Source of the DNA: JAFLCA01 sp041907145
GTDB lineage: Bacteria > Bdellovibrionota_C > UBA2361 > JAFLCA01
Direction of reading: 5' to 3'
Length of the DNA stretch: 10,572 nucleotides
NCBI GenBank assembly: GCA_041907145.1
Contig: JAYRHW010000223.1
Coordinates: 1 to 10,572, forward strand
Shown: positions 1-7,231 of the stretch, one piece after another
Layout of the letters: each line of letters begins with the position of its first letter
Numbering within the stretch: the stretch's first letter is position 1
The notes under the pieces: model-generated
What the model saw: only the letters and a program-made list of their open reading frames with translations
Database searches by the model: none
What the model was told of the DNA's origin: nothing
Translations under genes and position numbers: made by a program

Positions 1-1
1 A

Positions 2-616
2 GCCTACTGGTTCACTGGAATGACGTCCACGGCTTCGGCGGACCAAGCTCTTACGAGCAGCGTCCTCATGAATAGCCGCACGGGCGAAGTTCGTCAGTAC
101 AAGATGGCCGGCGCCAACGAGGCTGCGGTGGTGGCGGCGATCAATTCCGCCGTATCCAACTTCCGCGGCTATCATGCCACGAACCCCGTTCCGTATCATA
201 TCTACGGATCGACGGTGTGGGTGGCGCCAGTTCTTTCCGAGGCTCATATCTTCCAGCGACTCGCCATCGTGCGAGCGTCGGATCTGAAAGTGAATCTCGG
301 GACAAACAGCAACGATGCGCTCCGCGACTTCAAGCGCGAGCTGAGCATGCACGGCGGTCAAATCAACCCGACTGCCATTGCAGAACTCAGTAAAGCGGCC
401 TTCGTCGTGGATCGTTTCTACGGCGACGTGCAGAATGGTACGACGGTGTACTATCTCTGGAGTTCTACCAAGCCCTCCAAGGTGTTCACCGCGACTTCGG
501 CCGTCAGCCCGATGTTGCCTCTGGTTCGCGTCGGTGATGAGGTCGAAGTGGGATACTCGGATACCACGGAAACGGTGGTTCCGATCTCCTCGGTCGTCGT
601 CAAGAAGCGGAACTAG
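2..616 (+). CDS. C-terminal part of a large, probably envelope-associated protein (5' truncated)
   Basis: The reading frame is open from the first bases of the window: six in-frame codons (AYWFTG) precede the first ATG at 20, so the gene almost certainly begins outside. 204 residues are visible and the frame ends with TAG. The start, roughly YWFTGMTS..SADQAL..VLMNSRTGEV, followed by a mixed alpha/beta stretch, reminds me of the C-terminal half of large multi-membrane proteins of unknown function. In those, a MTSVGADES-like segment precedes an OB-fold-like tail. The last 75 residues (VVDRFYGDVQNGTTVYYLW to the VGDEVEVGY motif) have the alternating pattern of a small beta-barrel. No membrane segment or catalytic motif lies in the visible part. 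Being coding is fairly sure; the family assignment is a memory-based impression and could be wrong. A strong hairpin follows 33 nt after the stop, so this is the last gene of its transcript. Confidence 0.75.
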   Translation, partial: AYWFTGMTSTASADQALTSSVLMNSRTGEVRQYKMAGANEAAVVAAINSAVSNFRGYHATNPVPYHIYGSTVWVAPVLSEAHIFQRLAIVRASDLKVNLGTNSNDALRDFKRELSMHGGQINPTAIAELSKAAFVVDRFYGDVQNGTTVYYLWSSTKPSKVFTATSAVSPMLPLVRVGDEVEVGYSDTTETVVPISSVVVKKRN

Positions 617-649
617 TCCTTCGTGCCACTGGTGAAGGGACTTTGCAGC

Positions 650-685
650 GGCGGCTGACGTTCGAAAGGACGCCAGCCGCCCTTT
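650..685 (+). terminator. Rho-independent-like terminator after the first gene
   Basis: GGCGGCTG (650-657) pairs with CAGCCGCC (674-681). After one A-C mismatch, the stem continues as CGTTC/GGACG (659-663 with 668-672), closed by a GAAA tetraloop (664-667). That gives 13 pairs, followed by CTTTATGCCTTT. The U-tract is short and interrupted, but the stem is very stable and sits directly downstream of a stop codon. Confidence 0.6.
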
Positions 686-826
686 ATGCCTTTGTGTGGT
701 ATGCCAAGAAAGCTGCCACACCGAGGTTTAGGTCAAGAACCAGAAGTCACTGCGTTTCTCGACCTTTCCCTGCCCCTCATGCGCAAGCTCGACTAGCGCC
801 GCCGTCGGAGCGAGTCGGAGTGCCAA

Positions 827-900
827 GGGAATTTAGGGACGGTCCCATTTAAGATTTCAACGCAGCTCGCCGGTGAAATAGGGTCGTCCCAATTACTCCA
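827..900 (+). repeat. 74-nt dispersed repeat, copy A
   Basis: This copy aligns without gaps to 2870-2943 at about 80% identity by hand count. It begins with TTTAGGGACGGTCCC and ends in GTCGTCCCAATT, so the unit ends are inverted-repeat-like (GGGACGG / CGTCCC). Short non-coding elements with ends of the type TTAGGGACGGTCCCATTT are common near IS200/REP-associated (Y1) transposases. No transposase is present here, so I read it as a non-autonomous or remnant element. The stretch 686-826 before it holds nothing I can recognise. Confidence 0.65.
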
Positions 901-1031
901 ATGATGGAGAGTATCGATTGCGACTTGGTCTTCCGTAATTTCGTCGCCAATCGCAATGGGTATTTCGGTCTTTCAGGTGGCCCGTGCTGATTTGGCTAGG
1001 ACTTGAGGGGCGGAAAAGTCCGTACCGTCCC
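836..1031. repeat. Inverted repeat pair GGGACGGT / ACCGTCCC around a non-coding stretch
   Basis: GGGACGGT at 836-843, inside repeat copy A, is matched by its exact reverse complement ACCGTCCC at 1024-1031. The latter is followed by AATTTTTTT, mirroring the A/T-rich flank of the first end. The 180 nt between them have no convincing ORF. The arrangement looks like a roughly 200-nt MITE-like or REP-type remnant with both ends still visible. An 8-bp match alone could be chance; the shared repeat context raises it. Bases 1040-1266 downstream contain no gene or clear signal. Confidence 0.4.
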
Positions 1032-1266
1032 AATTTTTTTGTAGACGGTTCCTTGGGGCAGGTCTCGAACCAAAGGTTAGGTTTGAGCCTTAGCCAACCG
1101 TTGGTCGAATCCCACTACCCAAAACTTTCTTCAATTTCAAGATGTTGCCACGGGGGCGGGCAGTGTTTGCCGCGCCAGCGAGAGCGCGCTTTGCTATTGA
1201 TGCTGCAATCACTCTTGGGTAGTCTGTGCCCTCAGCGTTGTCTACCTATTTCTCCTTTGAATTTCT

Positions 1267-2742
1267 ATGAACACATCCCTTTTCACGCGGCGCAACTTTT
1301 GCAGCTACGCACTCTCCCTTCTGTGTTTTGTTGCGGTGTCTGTTAGTAGCGCTGCTGCCGATGTGTCCGGGCTGTGGACATGTCATTTCAATCTTAACGG
1401 ATTGGGCGACTATCCCCAGGATATCAACATGTTTCAGGTCGGCTCGTCGGTGACTGGGCAAGAGTTCGCGCAGGGAACCCAGAGCGCGTTTGCTAATATT
1501 TCTAGCGGCACAACTGACGGGATCAATTTCTCGATTCGAGTTGATTATATAGGTCAATCCTATTTCGCGATTATTGAGGGCGCCGTGAGCGGTTCGTCTA
1601 TGTCGGGTAACTGGCATAACGATTCTCAGCAGGGCGGATTTGCTTGGTCCCTGGCCGGATCTGCCGTAGGGACTCCTTCGCCGACGCCAAATCCTGGCGA
1701 CAAACGGCCTACTGCCATAAATCTTTTTTGCAATCGTACAGGCGTAGGGCTTTCAACTGCCGATTGTGCGGTCACCGTTGGTGACGCGGGGCCTCCTCCG
1801 CGTTCGGCGCCGACTGGTCAGGCTAAGTTCGTCTCAAGGAACGGCTTCTTCCCAGCAAATGGCGCATGTGATTTGCAGCAGACCCCCTAGTCCACCGGGG
1901 TTGTGTCTTGCAAAGCTGAATTCGCCATTCCATTCGGCTTTCCCCTTGGCATCGCATTTCCGATCGATGCTACCTATGATGGCGACTCCGTGTTTGCCGG
2001 CTCGTCAACGAGTCACGCTACCATTCAGGCGGGTTGTGTGGGGGATGCATCGAATCCTTGCTCCGGTGCTGTGGCGCTGACCTTCGCTGATATACCGCAA
2101 ATCTTGAAGGATAAGCTCGCCATGGTTTTTGAGTGTGGGAAGTCCAATGCAAATTCGGCCGTCGCGGCTAGTGCGAGCAGTTGGCCCAATATCAGTATTT
2201 TCGGTGATATCGCAAAGTGCACCGGAAGTGTCATTGCAGATGCAAAGCTAGGCGACCTCCTGGCTGGGCTGGATCTGAGTCAGCTCAATGCTCTTGCTGG
2301 CAGTATCTCGAATAAAGATGCTCGAAGTGACGGGCTGCTCAAAGCGATTCAGGCGCTTGATGATTCCAAGTATCAAGATCAATTGCAGCAGGCGGTGAAC
2401 AACTCCACGAGCCTCACTAACTTGATAAACAAGATCATGCAGGATCAGGCCAAGAATACGAGCACAATTATCAACAACCTTAAGGAGTCGCCGGTCGCCG
2501 CGGCCGGCCGGCGCAAACGCTACAAGACCCTGACCTTTGGTAGCGCTGATATTTTGGTAAAAAATAACTCGAGGAAGGCCTTTAAGATTCGCCTTAACCC
2601 TACGGCCGGAAAGTTGATCAAGGCCCTGAAGAAGGCTGGAGTGGGGGACCTAAACCTCACCATCAGTATGAAGGGCAAGCGCACCTCGGGACCAAAGAGG
2701 CCGTTCAAAAAGTCCTTCGGCGTCAATGTGGGATTAAGCTGA
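1267..2742 (+). pseudogene. Secreted Ig-like domain protein, interrupted by an in-frame TAG at 1888-1890
   Basis: One frame runs from ATG 1267 to TGA 2742 (491 codons) with a single TAG at codon 208. Residues 1-31 form a signal peptide (Arg-Arg, hydrophobic core LCFVAVSVSS, cleavage after AAA). Residues 32-135 are a beta-rich domain containing VSGLWTCHF and SGSSMSGNWH. A Pro-rich linker (TPSPTPNPG) follows. Around 155-245 lies a bacterial Ig-like repeat with PTGQAKF, then CDLQQTP-stop-STGVVSCK, then ATYDGDSVFAGSS. The stop falls inside this domain and its second half continues in the same frame, so the cause is a base substitution, not a frameshift. The C-terminal half is helical, rich in Gln/Asn/Ala (SQLNALAGSI, LQQAVNNSTSLTNLINKI). 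It ends in a very basic beta segment (KLIKALKKAGVG, KGKRTSGPKRPFKKS). No Shine-Dalgarno is clear before 1267. A separate downstream product could start at GTG 1903, but without a signal peptide. Function unknown; readthrough or sequence error are alternatives to decay. Confidence 0.7.
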
Positions 2743-2763
2743 AGGACAATTATCGGCTTTATT
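2736..2763 (+). terminator. Weak terminator-like hairpin overlapping the stop codon
   Basis: AAGCTGA (2736-2742) pairs with TCGGCTT (2753-2759) through one G-U pair. The loop is 10 nt and TTATT follows. The stem is short and the T-run imperfect, so this is only a candidate. The rest of 2764-2869 shows a short CGCCC/GGGCG hairpin (2785-2797) and nothing else. Confidence 0.3.
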
Positions 2764-2869
2764 CCAAATATTAGACGTTAATCTCGCCCCAGGGGCGCCT
2801 TCGACGGGGGACCGATCTCCCGAATCTGCGCGCAGGGCCGTCCTCCGTGTAGCATGTGTTTGGGATGTA

Positions 2870-2943
2870 GGGGATTTAGGGACGGTCTAATTTAATATTT
2901 CAACGCAACTCGCCCGGAAAATAGAACCGCTCCAATTGCTCCG
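2870..2943 (+). repeat. 74-nt dispersed repeat, copy B
   Basis: This is the second copy of the element at 827-900, in the same orientation and without gaps. It starts with TTTAGGGACGGTCTAATTTA and ends in AACCGCTCCAATT. Most differences lie in the inner end and in the two bases after GGGACGGTC. It sits about 130 nt upstream of the flagellin start and may influence the 5' region of that gene's transcript. Confidence 0.65.
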
Positions 2944-3005
2944 TTTTAAGTCAAGAAATATGGGAAAAGCGAGTAAGATCAGTCGATTAGCAATATAAAA
3001 TGACT

Positions 3006-3033
3006 TAACTCTATATCCTGATTTTGTCGATAC
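3006..3033 (+). promoter_or_regulatory. Possible sigma-28-like flagellin promoter
   Basis: TAACTCTA (3006-3013) and GTCGATAC (3026-3033) resemble the FliA elements TAAAGTTT and GCCGATAA, with 12 nt between them (the usual spacing is 11). The downstream element is the better match. The position, 42 nt before the flagellin start, suits a flagellar class-3 promoter. The upstream element is poor, so treat this as a candidate. Confidence 0.3.
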
Positions 3034-3060
3034 TTAGAGTGAGGTGGATTGCCTCTAAGT
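3032..3060 (+). promoter_or_regulatory. Leader hairpin with a GGA-containing loop upstream of flagellin
   Basis: ACTTAGAG (3032-3039) and CTCTAAGT (3053-3060) are perfect 8-bp inverted repeats. The 13-nt loop carries GAGGTGGA, the only Shine-Dalgarno-like sequence in the leader. The hairpin ends 14 nt before ATG 3075, and the ATG itself has no good Shine-Dalgarno directly before it. A GGA in a hairpin loop is the form of CsrA/RsmA target sites, and CsrA is known to control flagellin in several bacteria. Binding here is inference. Confidence 0.4.
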
Positions 3061-3074
3061 TGGCGTAATCACGG

Positions 3075-4919
3075 ATGAGTACGGTCGGTTTAAATTCTAA
3101 TATTGCTGCGATGCGTGCACGGCGTCGGCTCGATGAAGCTGACTCCGGTTTGCAACGTTCGCTGACCAGACTCTCATCAGGAATGCGGATCAACCAAAGC
3201 TCTGATGATGCGGCAGGGCTCGCCGTAGCGATGGGACTGGATTCTCAAGCGCGAGTATTTTCTCAGGCTTCAAGAAATGGCAATGACGGCATCAGCTTAC
3301 TCAATGTAGCTGATGGTGCCCTCTCGAATCTTTCAGCGCTTACACAGCGGCAAATGGAACTAGCTCAACAAGCAGCCAACGGAACACTAAGTCCTGCGCA
3401 GCGACGCGCATTGCAGCAAGAATCCACCGCGCTTACCAAGGAGTACAATCGCACGCTCCAGACAACAACCTTCAACAACACACAGCTCATGCGCTACGGC
3501 CTTAGTCCGCTGACGCTGCAGCTAGGGTATGGACTTAACGGAAGTATCACATTTGACAGGAATTTTGATCTGAGCAGAATTCAGGGCTCAGGCTCACTCA
3601 CGGCTGCTTCCAGCGCTACAGGATCGCAATCTGCGAGCCCAATCCTTGCTGTCGACTGGGATGGCGATGGCTATCTAGATATAGTTGATACGTACGGAGA
3701 AGTTTTCACAAGCGATGGCGCTGGAGGGATCGGTGATGTTTCAAACCTAAGCGGTACTCCGCTCGCCGTCGCGGATATGAACGGGGACGGAAAGGATGAC
3801 TTAATAGTCCAAGGCACCGGGGGCACGATTGGCACCTATTTGCTGGGACTTTCCGGGGGGCCGCAATATGTCTCATCGGGAATAGCAAGTAGTGGTAGTT
3901 ACAAGATCGGTGATTTCAATGGTGATGGCATACCTGATCTTGGTAATTGGTCATTCGGAGGTTCGGCAACAATCACGGTTGCATACGGATCCCGCACAGG
4001 AACTTTTACTCAAGGCTATTCCACCAAAGTTACAAATCCAGGGTTCTCCTTCAAAATAGCTGATATCAACGGAGACGGGCGGGATGATTTCGTGAACGCG
4101 TCATCAAGCTCTACGATTACGGTAGCGTTGACAAATGGGGATGGTACTTTCTCAACTCGAACAACAGCGCTCGGCTCATCATACTCTTCGCTTGCGATCC
4201 TTGACATCGATAATGACGGCACAAAGGATGTGGTCACTTTTGGCACATCCGCCACCAATTCATACAAGACTTGGCTTGGTGGAGGCGGAGGTACATTCAC
4301 TCAATCAGTGAGTGGAGCATTCAGCGGTTCCAATAATTTTATCCCTAATCAGGTAATTGATTTTAATGGCGACGGTCTCATGGACATATTTGGCTACAAT
4401 AGTAGCGGTACCGTGCGAGCAATCAATAACGGCGATGGTACTTTTAGTCAGAGCGCGACAATCGCGTTTCCTTATAGCTCCCAAGCTTCCGCTATTGCTG
4501 CTGACTTCAATAATGATGGAATAATTGACTATGGATATATCGATACCAATAGTTCATTTTATTGCGAGGCTGGGACTTACTTGCAAGGCTCTACACGAAC
4601 GAGTGATGCAAAATATTTTGCTTTGACCAGTCAGGCAGAAGCACGCAGCGCGCTATCGCTTCTTCAGTCCCAACTCGATCGCATCAATTCTGAACGTGGC
4701 AAAGTGGGAAGCATACAAAGCCGCTTGCAGTCTGCGGTCACAACGGTTGGGGTATCCAGCGACAATATTCAAGGGGCACGCTCTAGAATCGTAGATGCGG
4801 ATGTTGCGGCAGAGACTGCCAATCTCACTCGTTTTTCGATTTTAAGACAGTCGGCCGCGAGCGTACTGGCGCAGGCAAATTTAGCACCGCGGTTGGCGTT
4901 GTCGCTTCTGGCAGGCTAA
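3075..4919 (+). CDS. Flagellin with an inserted seven-repeat FG-GAP/VCBS beta-propeller domain
   Basis: This is the structural subunit of a flagellar filament, 614 residues. Residues 1-140 are the conserved flagellin N-terminal helices, with SSGMRINQSSDDAAGLAVAM and the LSALTQRQMELAQQAANGTL segment. Residues 515-614 are the C-terminal helices, with GARSRIVDADVAAETANLTR and SVLAQANLAPRLALSLL. The middle (about 185-505) is not an ordinary hypervariable domain. It carries seven calcium-loop motifs of the DxNGDGxxD type at 194, 234, 280, 330, 377, 429 and 477, spaced 40-52 residues apart. GDGTFS-type turns occur at 354-360 and 452-458. This is the FG-GAP/VCBS repeat of integrin-like propellers, and seven units suit one closed seven-bladed propeller. 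An in-frame TAA at 3066 fixes the start at ATG 3075. A single Cys (497) lies in the insert. The gene is probably co-transcribed with the downstream nucleotidyltransferase. Flagellin identity is certain; the role of the propeller (adhesion, surface or prey contact) is inference. Confidence 0.95.
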   Translation: MSTVGLNSNIAAMRARRRLDEADSGLQRSLTRLSSGMRINQSSDDAAGLAVAMGLDSQARVFSQASRNGNDGISLLNVADGALSNLSALTQRQMELAQQAANGTLSPAQRRALQQESTALTKEYNRTLQTTTFNNTQLMRYGLSPLTLQLGYGLNGSITFDRNFDLSRIQGSGSLTAASSATGSQSASPILAVDWDGDGYLDIVDTYGEVFTSDGAGGIGDVSNLSGTPLAVADMNGDGKDDLIVQGTGGTIGTYLLGLSGGPQYVSSGIASSGSYKIGDFNGDGIPDLGNWSFGGSATITVAYGSRTGTFTQGYSTKVTNPGFSFKIADINGDGRDDFVNASSSSTITVALTNGDGTFSTRTTALGSSYSSLAILDIDNDGTKDVVTFGTSATNSYKTWLGGGGGTFTQSVSGAFSGSNNFIPNQVIDFNGDGLMDIFGYNSSGTVRAINNGDGTFSQSATIAFPYSSQASAIAADFNNDGIIDYGYIDTNSSFYCEAGTYLQGSTRTSDAKYFALTSQAEARSALSLLQSQLDRINSERGKVGSIQSRLQSAVTTVGVSSDNIQGARSRIVDADVAAETANLTRFSILRQSAASVLAQANLAPRLALSLLAG

Positions 4920-4940
4920 CGGAGTTGATTAAGGGGCAGC

Positions 4941-6170
4941 ATGCAGAAGGATCAACAAGAAAGAATTGAGAAGAGGCTCAAAGCCAGCCCTGCCGTAGGC
5001 GGGCTTTGCCGCATTGCCCGTGAACACGATAGTAAGGTGTTTTTGGGAGGCGGCGCGCTGCGTGACTTGCTGCTAGGCAGTAGCGAGAGATCTGACTTGG
5101 ATTTTTATCTGCAATGCGATGAGGATCGCTTTACCAGCATTTCCGAACAGATCCAGAGCCAACCTGAGATTCTTAGACTCGTTCAATCCGGAGCGATCGA
5201 TCTACACAGGGCGCATAACGTGCCGCAGTACGTGCAACAATTCGATTTCACGATCAATACGTTGGTCTACGATGTAGAGGAACGGCGAATTATCAGCAGT
5301 GATGCAGCAGCGCGAGACATTGCGTCTCGTCAGCTCCGAGTAACTTCAGTGCCGTTATTTGCCACAAGTTTTCGCTCCTTTGTGCGCGGCTTCCGTCTTG
5401 CCCAGAGTAGAAATCTGCAGCTTGACCCAGGCTACATCGAGGCGGTGCGAGAATTCGGCGGAGTGCTGTCGCTCTGTGACTCGGCCATGCACACTACGGT
5501 GATAGGTGAGTTATTTCATCTCTTTGCTCTGTCTAATCTTTCGTTAGTTTGGCCCGGATTGGAGCAGTCGCGACTTTTGGTGCATTTGTTCCCATTCTTG
5601 ATTGGACTCGAACGGCAATCTGGCAATCGGAATTCTCTTAGTAAGAACTTTGAAGCCTTGCGCGCGCTTGATTCGATTCTTATGAAACTGCCTAAGCAAA
5701 CACTCGCGCGGTTGACCACTCTGCACGAAGTCGCGCACTTTTTTGGGAGCAGGCTCTATATTGCGAAGTTAAGCGAAATTGCAGTTGTTCGTCTTTCAGT
5801 GCTGTTCGCCAATATGGGACAAGCCTGGGTAGCCCTTGATTCAACGTTACAGGCGCCTTTCAATACCCCTCAATTTGCGGCGAACGCGGCTAAAACATTT
5901 CTGCTTGAATCAAAGCGTTCTCTGGAAGCCCATCCGGCCGTGGAGCAAGCATTCTCGATGGCTGCTGATATTAGCCAAAGAGCGCAGTTCTGTTGCCAGC
6001 AAATTTGGACAAAGACAGCCGAGCATCTTGAAAATCTAAGCGACTCGCATCTTCAAAGGCTCCTTTGTCTGCATCTCTTAGCCTTACAGAGTGGAGGTCA
6101 GAAGATATCAGCAGGAGATCCTGACCAGGCCGCAGTCGAGAGATTTTTGCGCTCCAAACTGACTGTCTAA
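4941..6170 (+). CDS. Divergent CCA-adding/poly(A)-polymerase-type nucleotidyltransferase
   Basis: 409 residues, starting at ATG 4941 with AAGGGG four bases upstream, 21 nt after the flagellin stop. The head domain of class II nucleotidyltransferases is clear. GGGALRDLLLG (36-46) binds the nucleotide phosphates, SDLDFYL (51-57) provides the two metal-binding Asp (52, 54), and FDFTINTLVYDV (101-112) closes the fold. DIASRQLRV (126-134) matches the usual D-L-x-x-R-x-LR element. Differences from true tRNA CCA enzymes are notable. The Arg pair before DFTIN is replaced by Gln-Phe, and I see no EDxxR nucleotide-selection motif. RLSVLFANMGQ (284-294) looks like an HD domain whose His-Asp pair has been lost. 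The second half is helical. The metal site is intact, so activity on some RNA or protein is possible, but CCA addition is doubtful. Its position next to flagellin suggests a flagellum-linked role, which the sequence does not prove. Confidence 0.85.
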   Translation: MQKDQQERIEKRLKASPAVGGLCRIAREHDSKVFLGGGALRDLLLGSSERSDLDFYLQCDEDRFTSISEQIQSQPEILRLVQSGAIDLHRAHNVPQYVQQFDFTINTLVYDVEERRIISSDAAARDIASRQLRVTSVPLFATSFRSFVRGFRLAQSRNLQLDPGYIEAVREFGGVLSLCDSAMHTTVIGELFHLFALSNLSLVWPGLEQSRLLVHLFPFLIGLERQSGNRNSLSKNFEALRALDSILMKLPKQTLARLTTLHEVAHFFGSRLYIAKLSEIAVVRLSVLFANMGQAWVALDSTLQAPFNTPQFAANAAKTFLLESKRSLEAHPAVEQAFSMAADISQRAQFCCQQIWTKTAEHLENLSDSHLQRLLCLHLLALQSGGQKISAGDPDQAAVERFLRSKLTV

Positions 6171-6232
6171 TGTGCGGCGATTGAAACGGTATGTTGCCGC
6201 GCTGTTAGGCCATCAAGTGAGATCTGCTGTAC

Positions 6233-6499
6233 ATGGAGAGCCATTTTGCTGAAGAGACTATTGTCGTAGAAGATTTTAGTCCGGGGATGGACCGCCCCTG
6301 GTATGCAACTATTGAATTCAATCCGAATTAACTTTACGCGCAAGTTGCGTATTTCTCCGCGCAATTCGAGGCAGTCACCGAACTGCTCCTTATCGGGGAT
6401 ACGGCACCCGATTTGCGAAAAGGAAAGCCAATCATGTTGAATGACGTCAGTGAGCTAGTTTCACTTGCTGAGGATTTGGTTTGGCGAGGAGGCGATTGA
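6233..6499 (+). pseudogene. Small decayed reading frame with an in-frame TAA at 6329-6331
   Basis: A single frame from ATG 6233 to TGA 6499 (88 codons) is broken once, by TAA at codon 33. The first part reads MESHFAEETIVVEDFSPGMD up to EFNPN. The second runs LYAQVAYFSAQFEAVTELLL, continues IGDTAPDLRKGKPIMLND and ends LVWRGGD. Both parts have ordinary soluble-protein composition (acidic, alternating hydrophobic residues), and the second has no good start codon before ATG 6434. I recognise no family. It lies 62 nt after the nucleotidyltransferase and may once have been a third gene of that operon. No Shine-Dalgarno is obvious. It could also be a fortuitous open stretch. Bases 6171-6232 and 6500-6566 show nothing else. 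Confidence 0.4.
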
Positions 6500-6566
6500 G
6501 AGCTGGCAGGGGGCGTTTTTGGGATTCAGACTATGCGCGGAAGCTCTATGGTTGAGTGACGTTCTG

Positions 6567-7160
6567 CTATTGTAGAGTGATTTTCAAAGCGACTTGAGTT
6601 ACTGCTAAAGGAGCAAATTGTTCCCGTAAGAACGAAGGTATGAACTCGCCGCCAAGATAGGTCTTCGTAAGTTCGCCTTTCTTTAGTTTTTCTAGTAGTC
6701 GCACAAACATTTGATCCGAGTCAGCTGCCTTTTCCAAGTCAAAATCAACCAACTGGTTTTGAATCACTTTCCCTCTTTTTTCTTTATCGCTACCACAAGC
6801 GGTGATCAGAAATTTAATGCTACCCTGAAGAGCCGACCGAGGATTGTCCGTGCTGTGATCGTTCTCTGTATAATATGTAAAATATTTTCCGGTTGCTCTA
6901 TCCTGAATTATTCCGCTTGGCGGCTTTGGCCAGCAACCTAATATACAAACTGTCGCAGAAGACAATTCCTCACTTTCCACCTGCAATTTTTGATGAGATG
7001 GACACTTCCTTTGACAGTCGTCGGCTCTCTTTTCGTCTCCGAAAAAATCTGCGCATAACCCAACTTCCTGAGCAAGAGCTGAGGAAGATGATATTAGAGA
7101 AAAAGCTAAAAAGATCGTCAACACTCTTTGTGCCCCGAACCGAGGCAGAGCCTTATTCAT
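6567..7160 (-). CDS. Secreted six-cysteine protein of unknown function
   Basis: 197 residues. I place the start at the ATG whose complement is 7158-7160, because AGGA lies 8 nt before it and the product then opens directly with a signal peptide: MNKALPRF, hydrophobic LTIFLAFSLISSS, cleavage after SALA (residue 30). A longer frame reaches back to 7235 but would bury the signal sequence. The mature part has six Cys (LCADFF, DDCQRKCP, TVCILGC, TACGSD), which suggests disulfide bonds outside the cytoplasm. It also has a charged middle (YFTYYTENDHSTDNP) and a C-terminal helix-rich region (LVDFDLEKA, LLEKLKKGEL). I recognise no family. It stands downstream of the small ORF at 7232-7453 on the same strand, 71 nt apart, so the two may form an operon. 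Confidence 0.75.
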   Translation of the reverse strand: MNKALPRFGAQRVLTIFLAFSLISSSSALAQEVGLCADFFGDEKRADDCQRKCPSHQKLQVESEELSSATVCILGCWPKPPSGIIQDRATGKYFTYYTENDHSTDNPRSALQGSIKFLITACGSDKEKRGKVIQNQLVDFDLEKAADSDQMFVRLLEKLKKGELTKTYLGGEFIPSFLREQFAPLAVTQVALKITLQ

Positions 7161-7231
7161 AAACGTCATCCTAGGGTTTGAGTAGGGTTGTAGCGTCTTC
7201 TCCCCATTAGACCAAGGCACTGCATAAAAGT

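Noticed and set aside
643..852. 69-codon plus-strand ORF after the first gene
   Set aside because: It runs through the terminator hairpin and into repeat copy A, has no ribosome site, and its Arg/Pro-rich product looks non-coding.
1095..1120. tRNA T-arm-like sequence (TTGGTCGAATCCCACTACCC)
   Set aside because: No matching acceptor stem, D-arm or anticodon arm upstream, and the T-stem does not pair properly.
984..1346. 120-codon plus-strand ORF
   Set aside because: It starts in the repeat region and overlaps the signal peptide of the gene at 1267 in another frame; it has no ribosome site.
3661..4540. Repetitive look of the flagellin centre as possible DNA repeats or CRISPR
   Set aside because: The repetition is at protein level (calcium loops); the DNA units vary in sequence and length, with no spacers.
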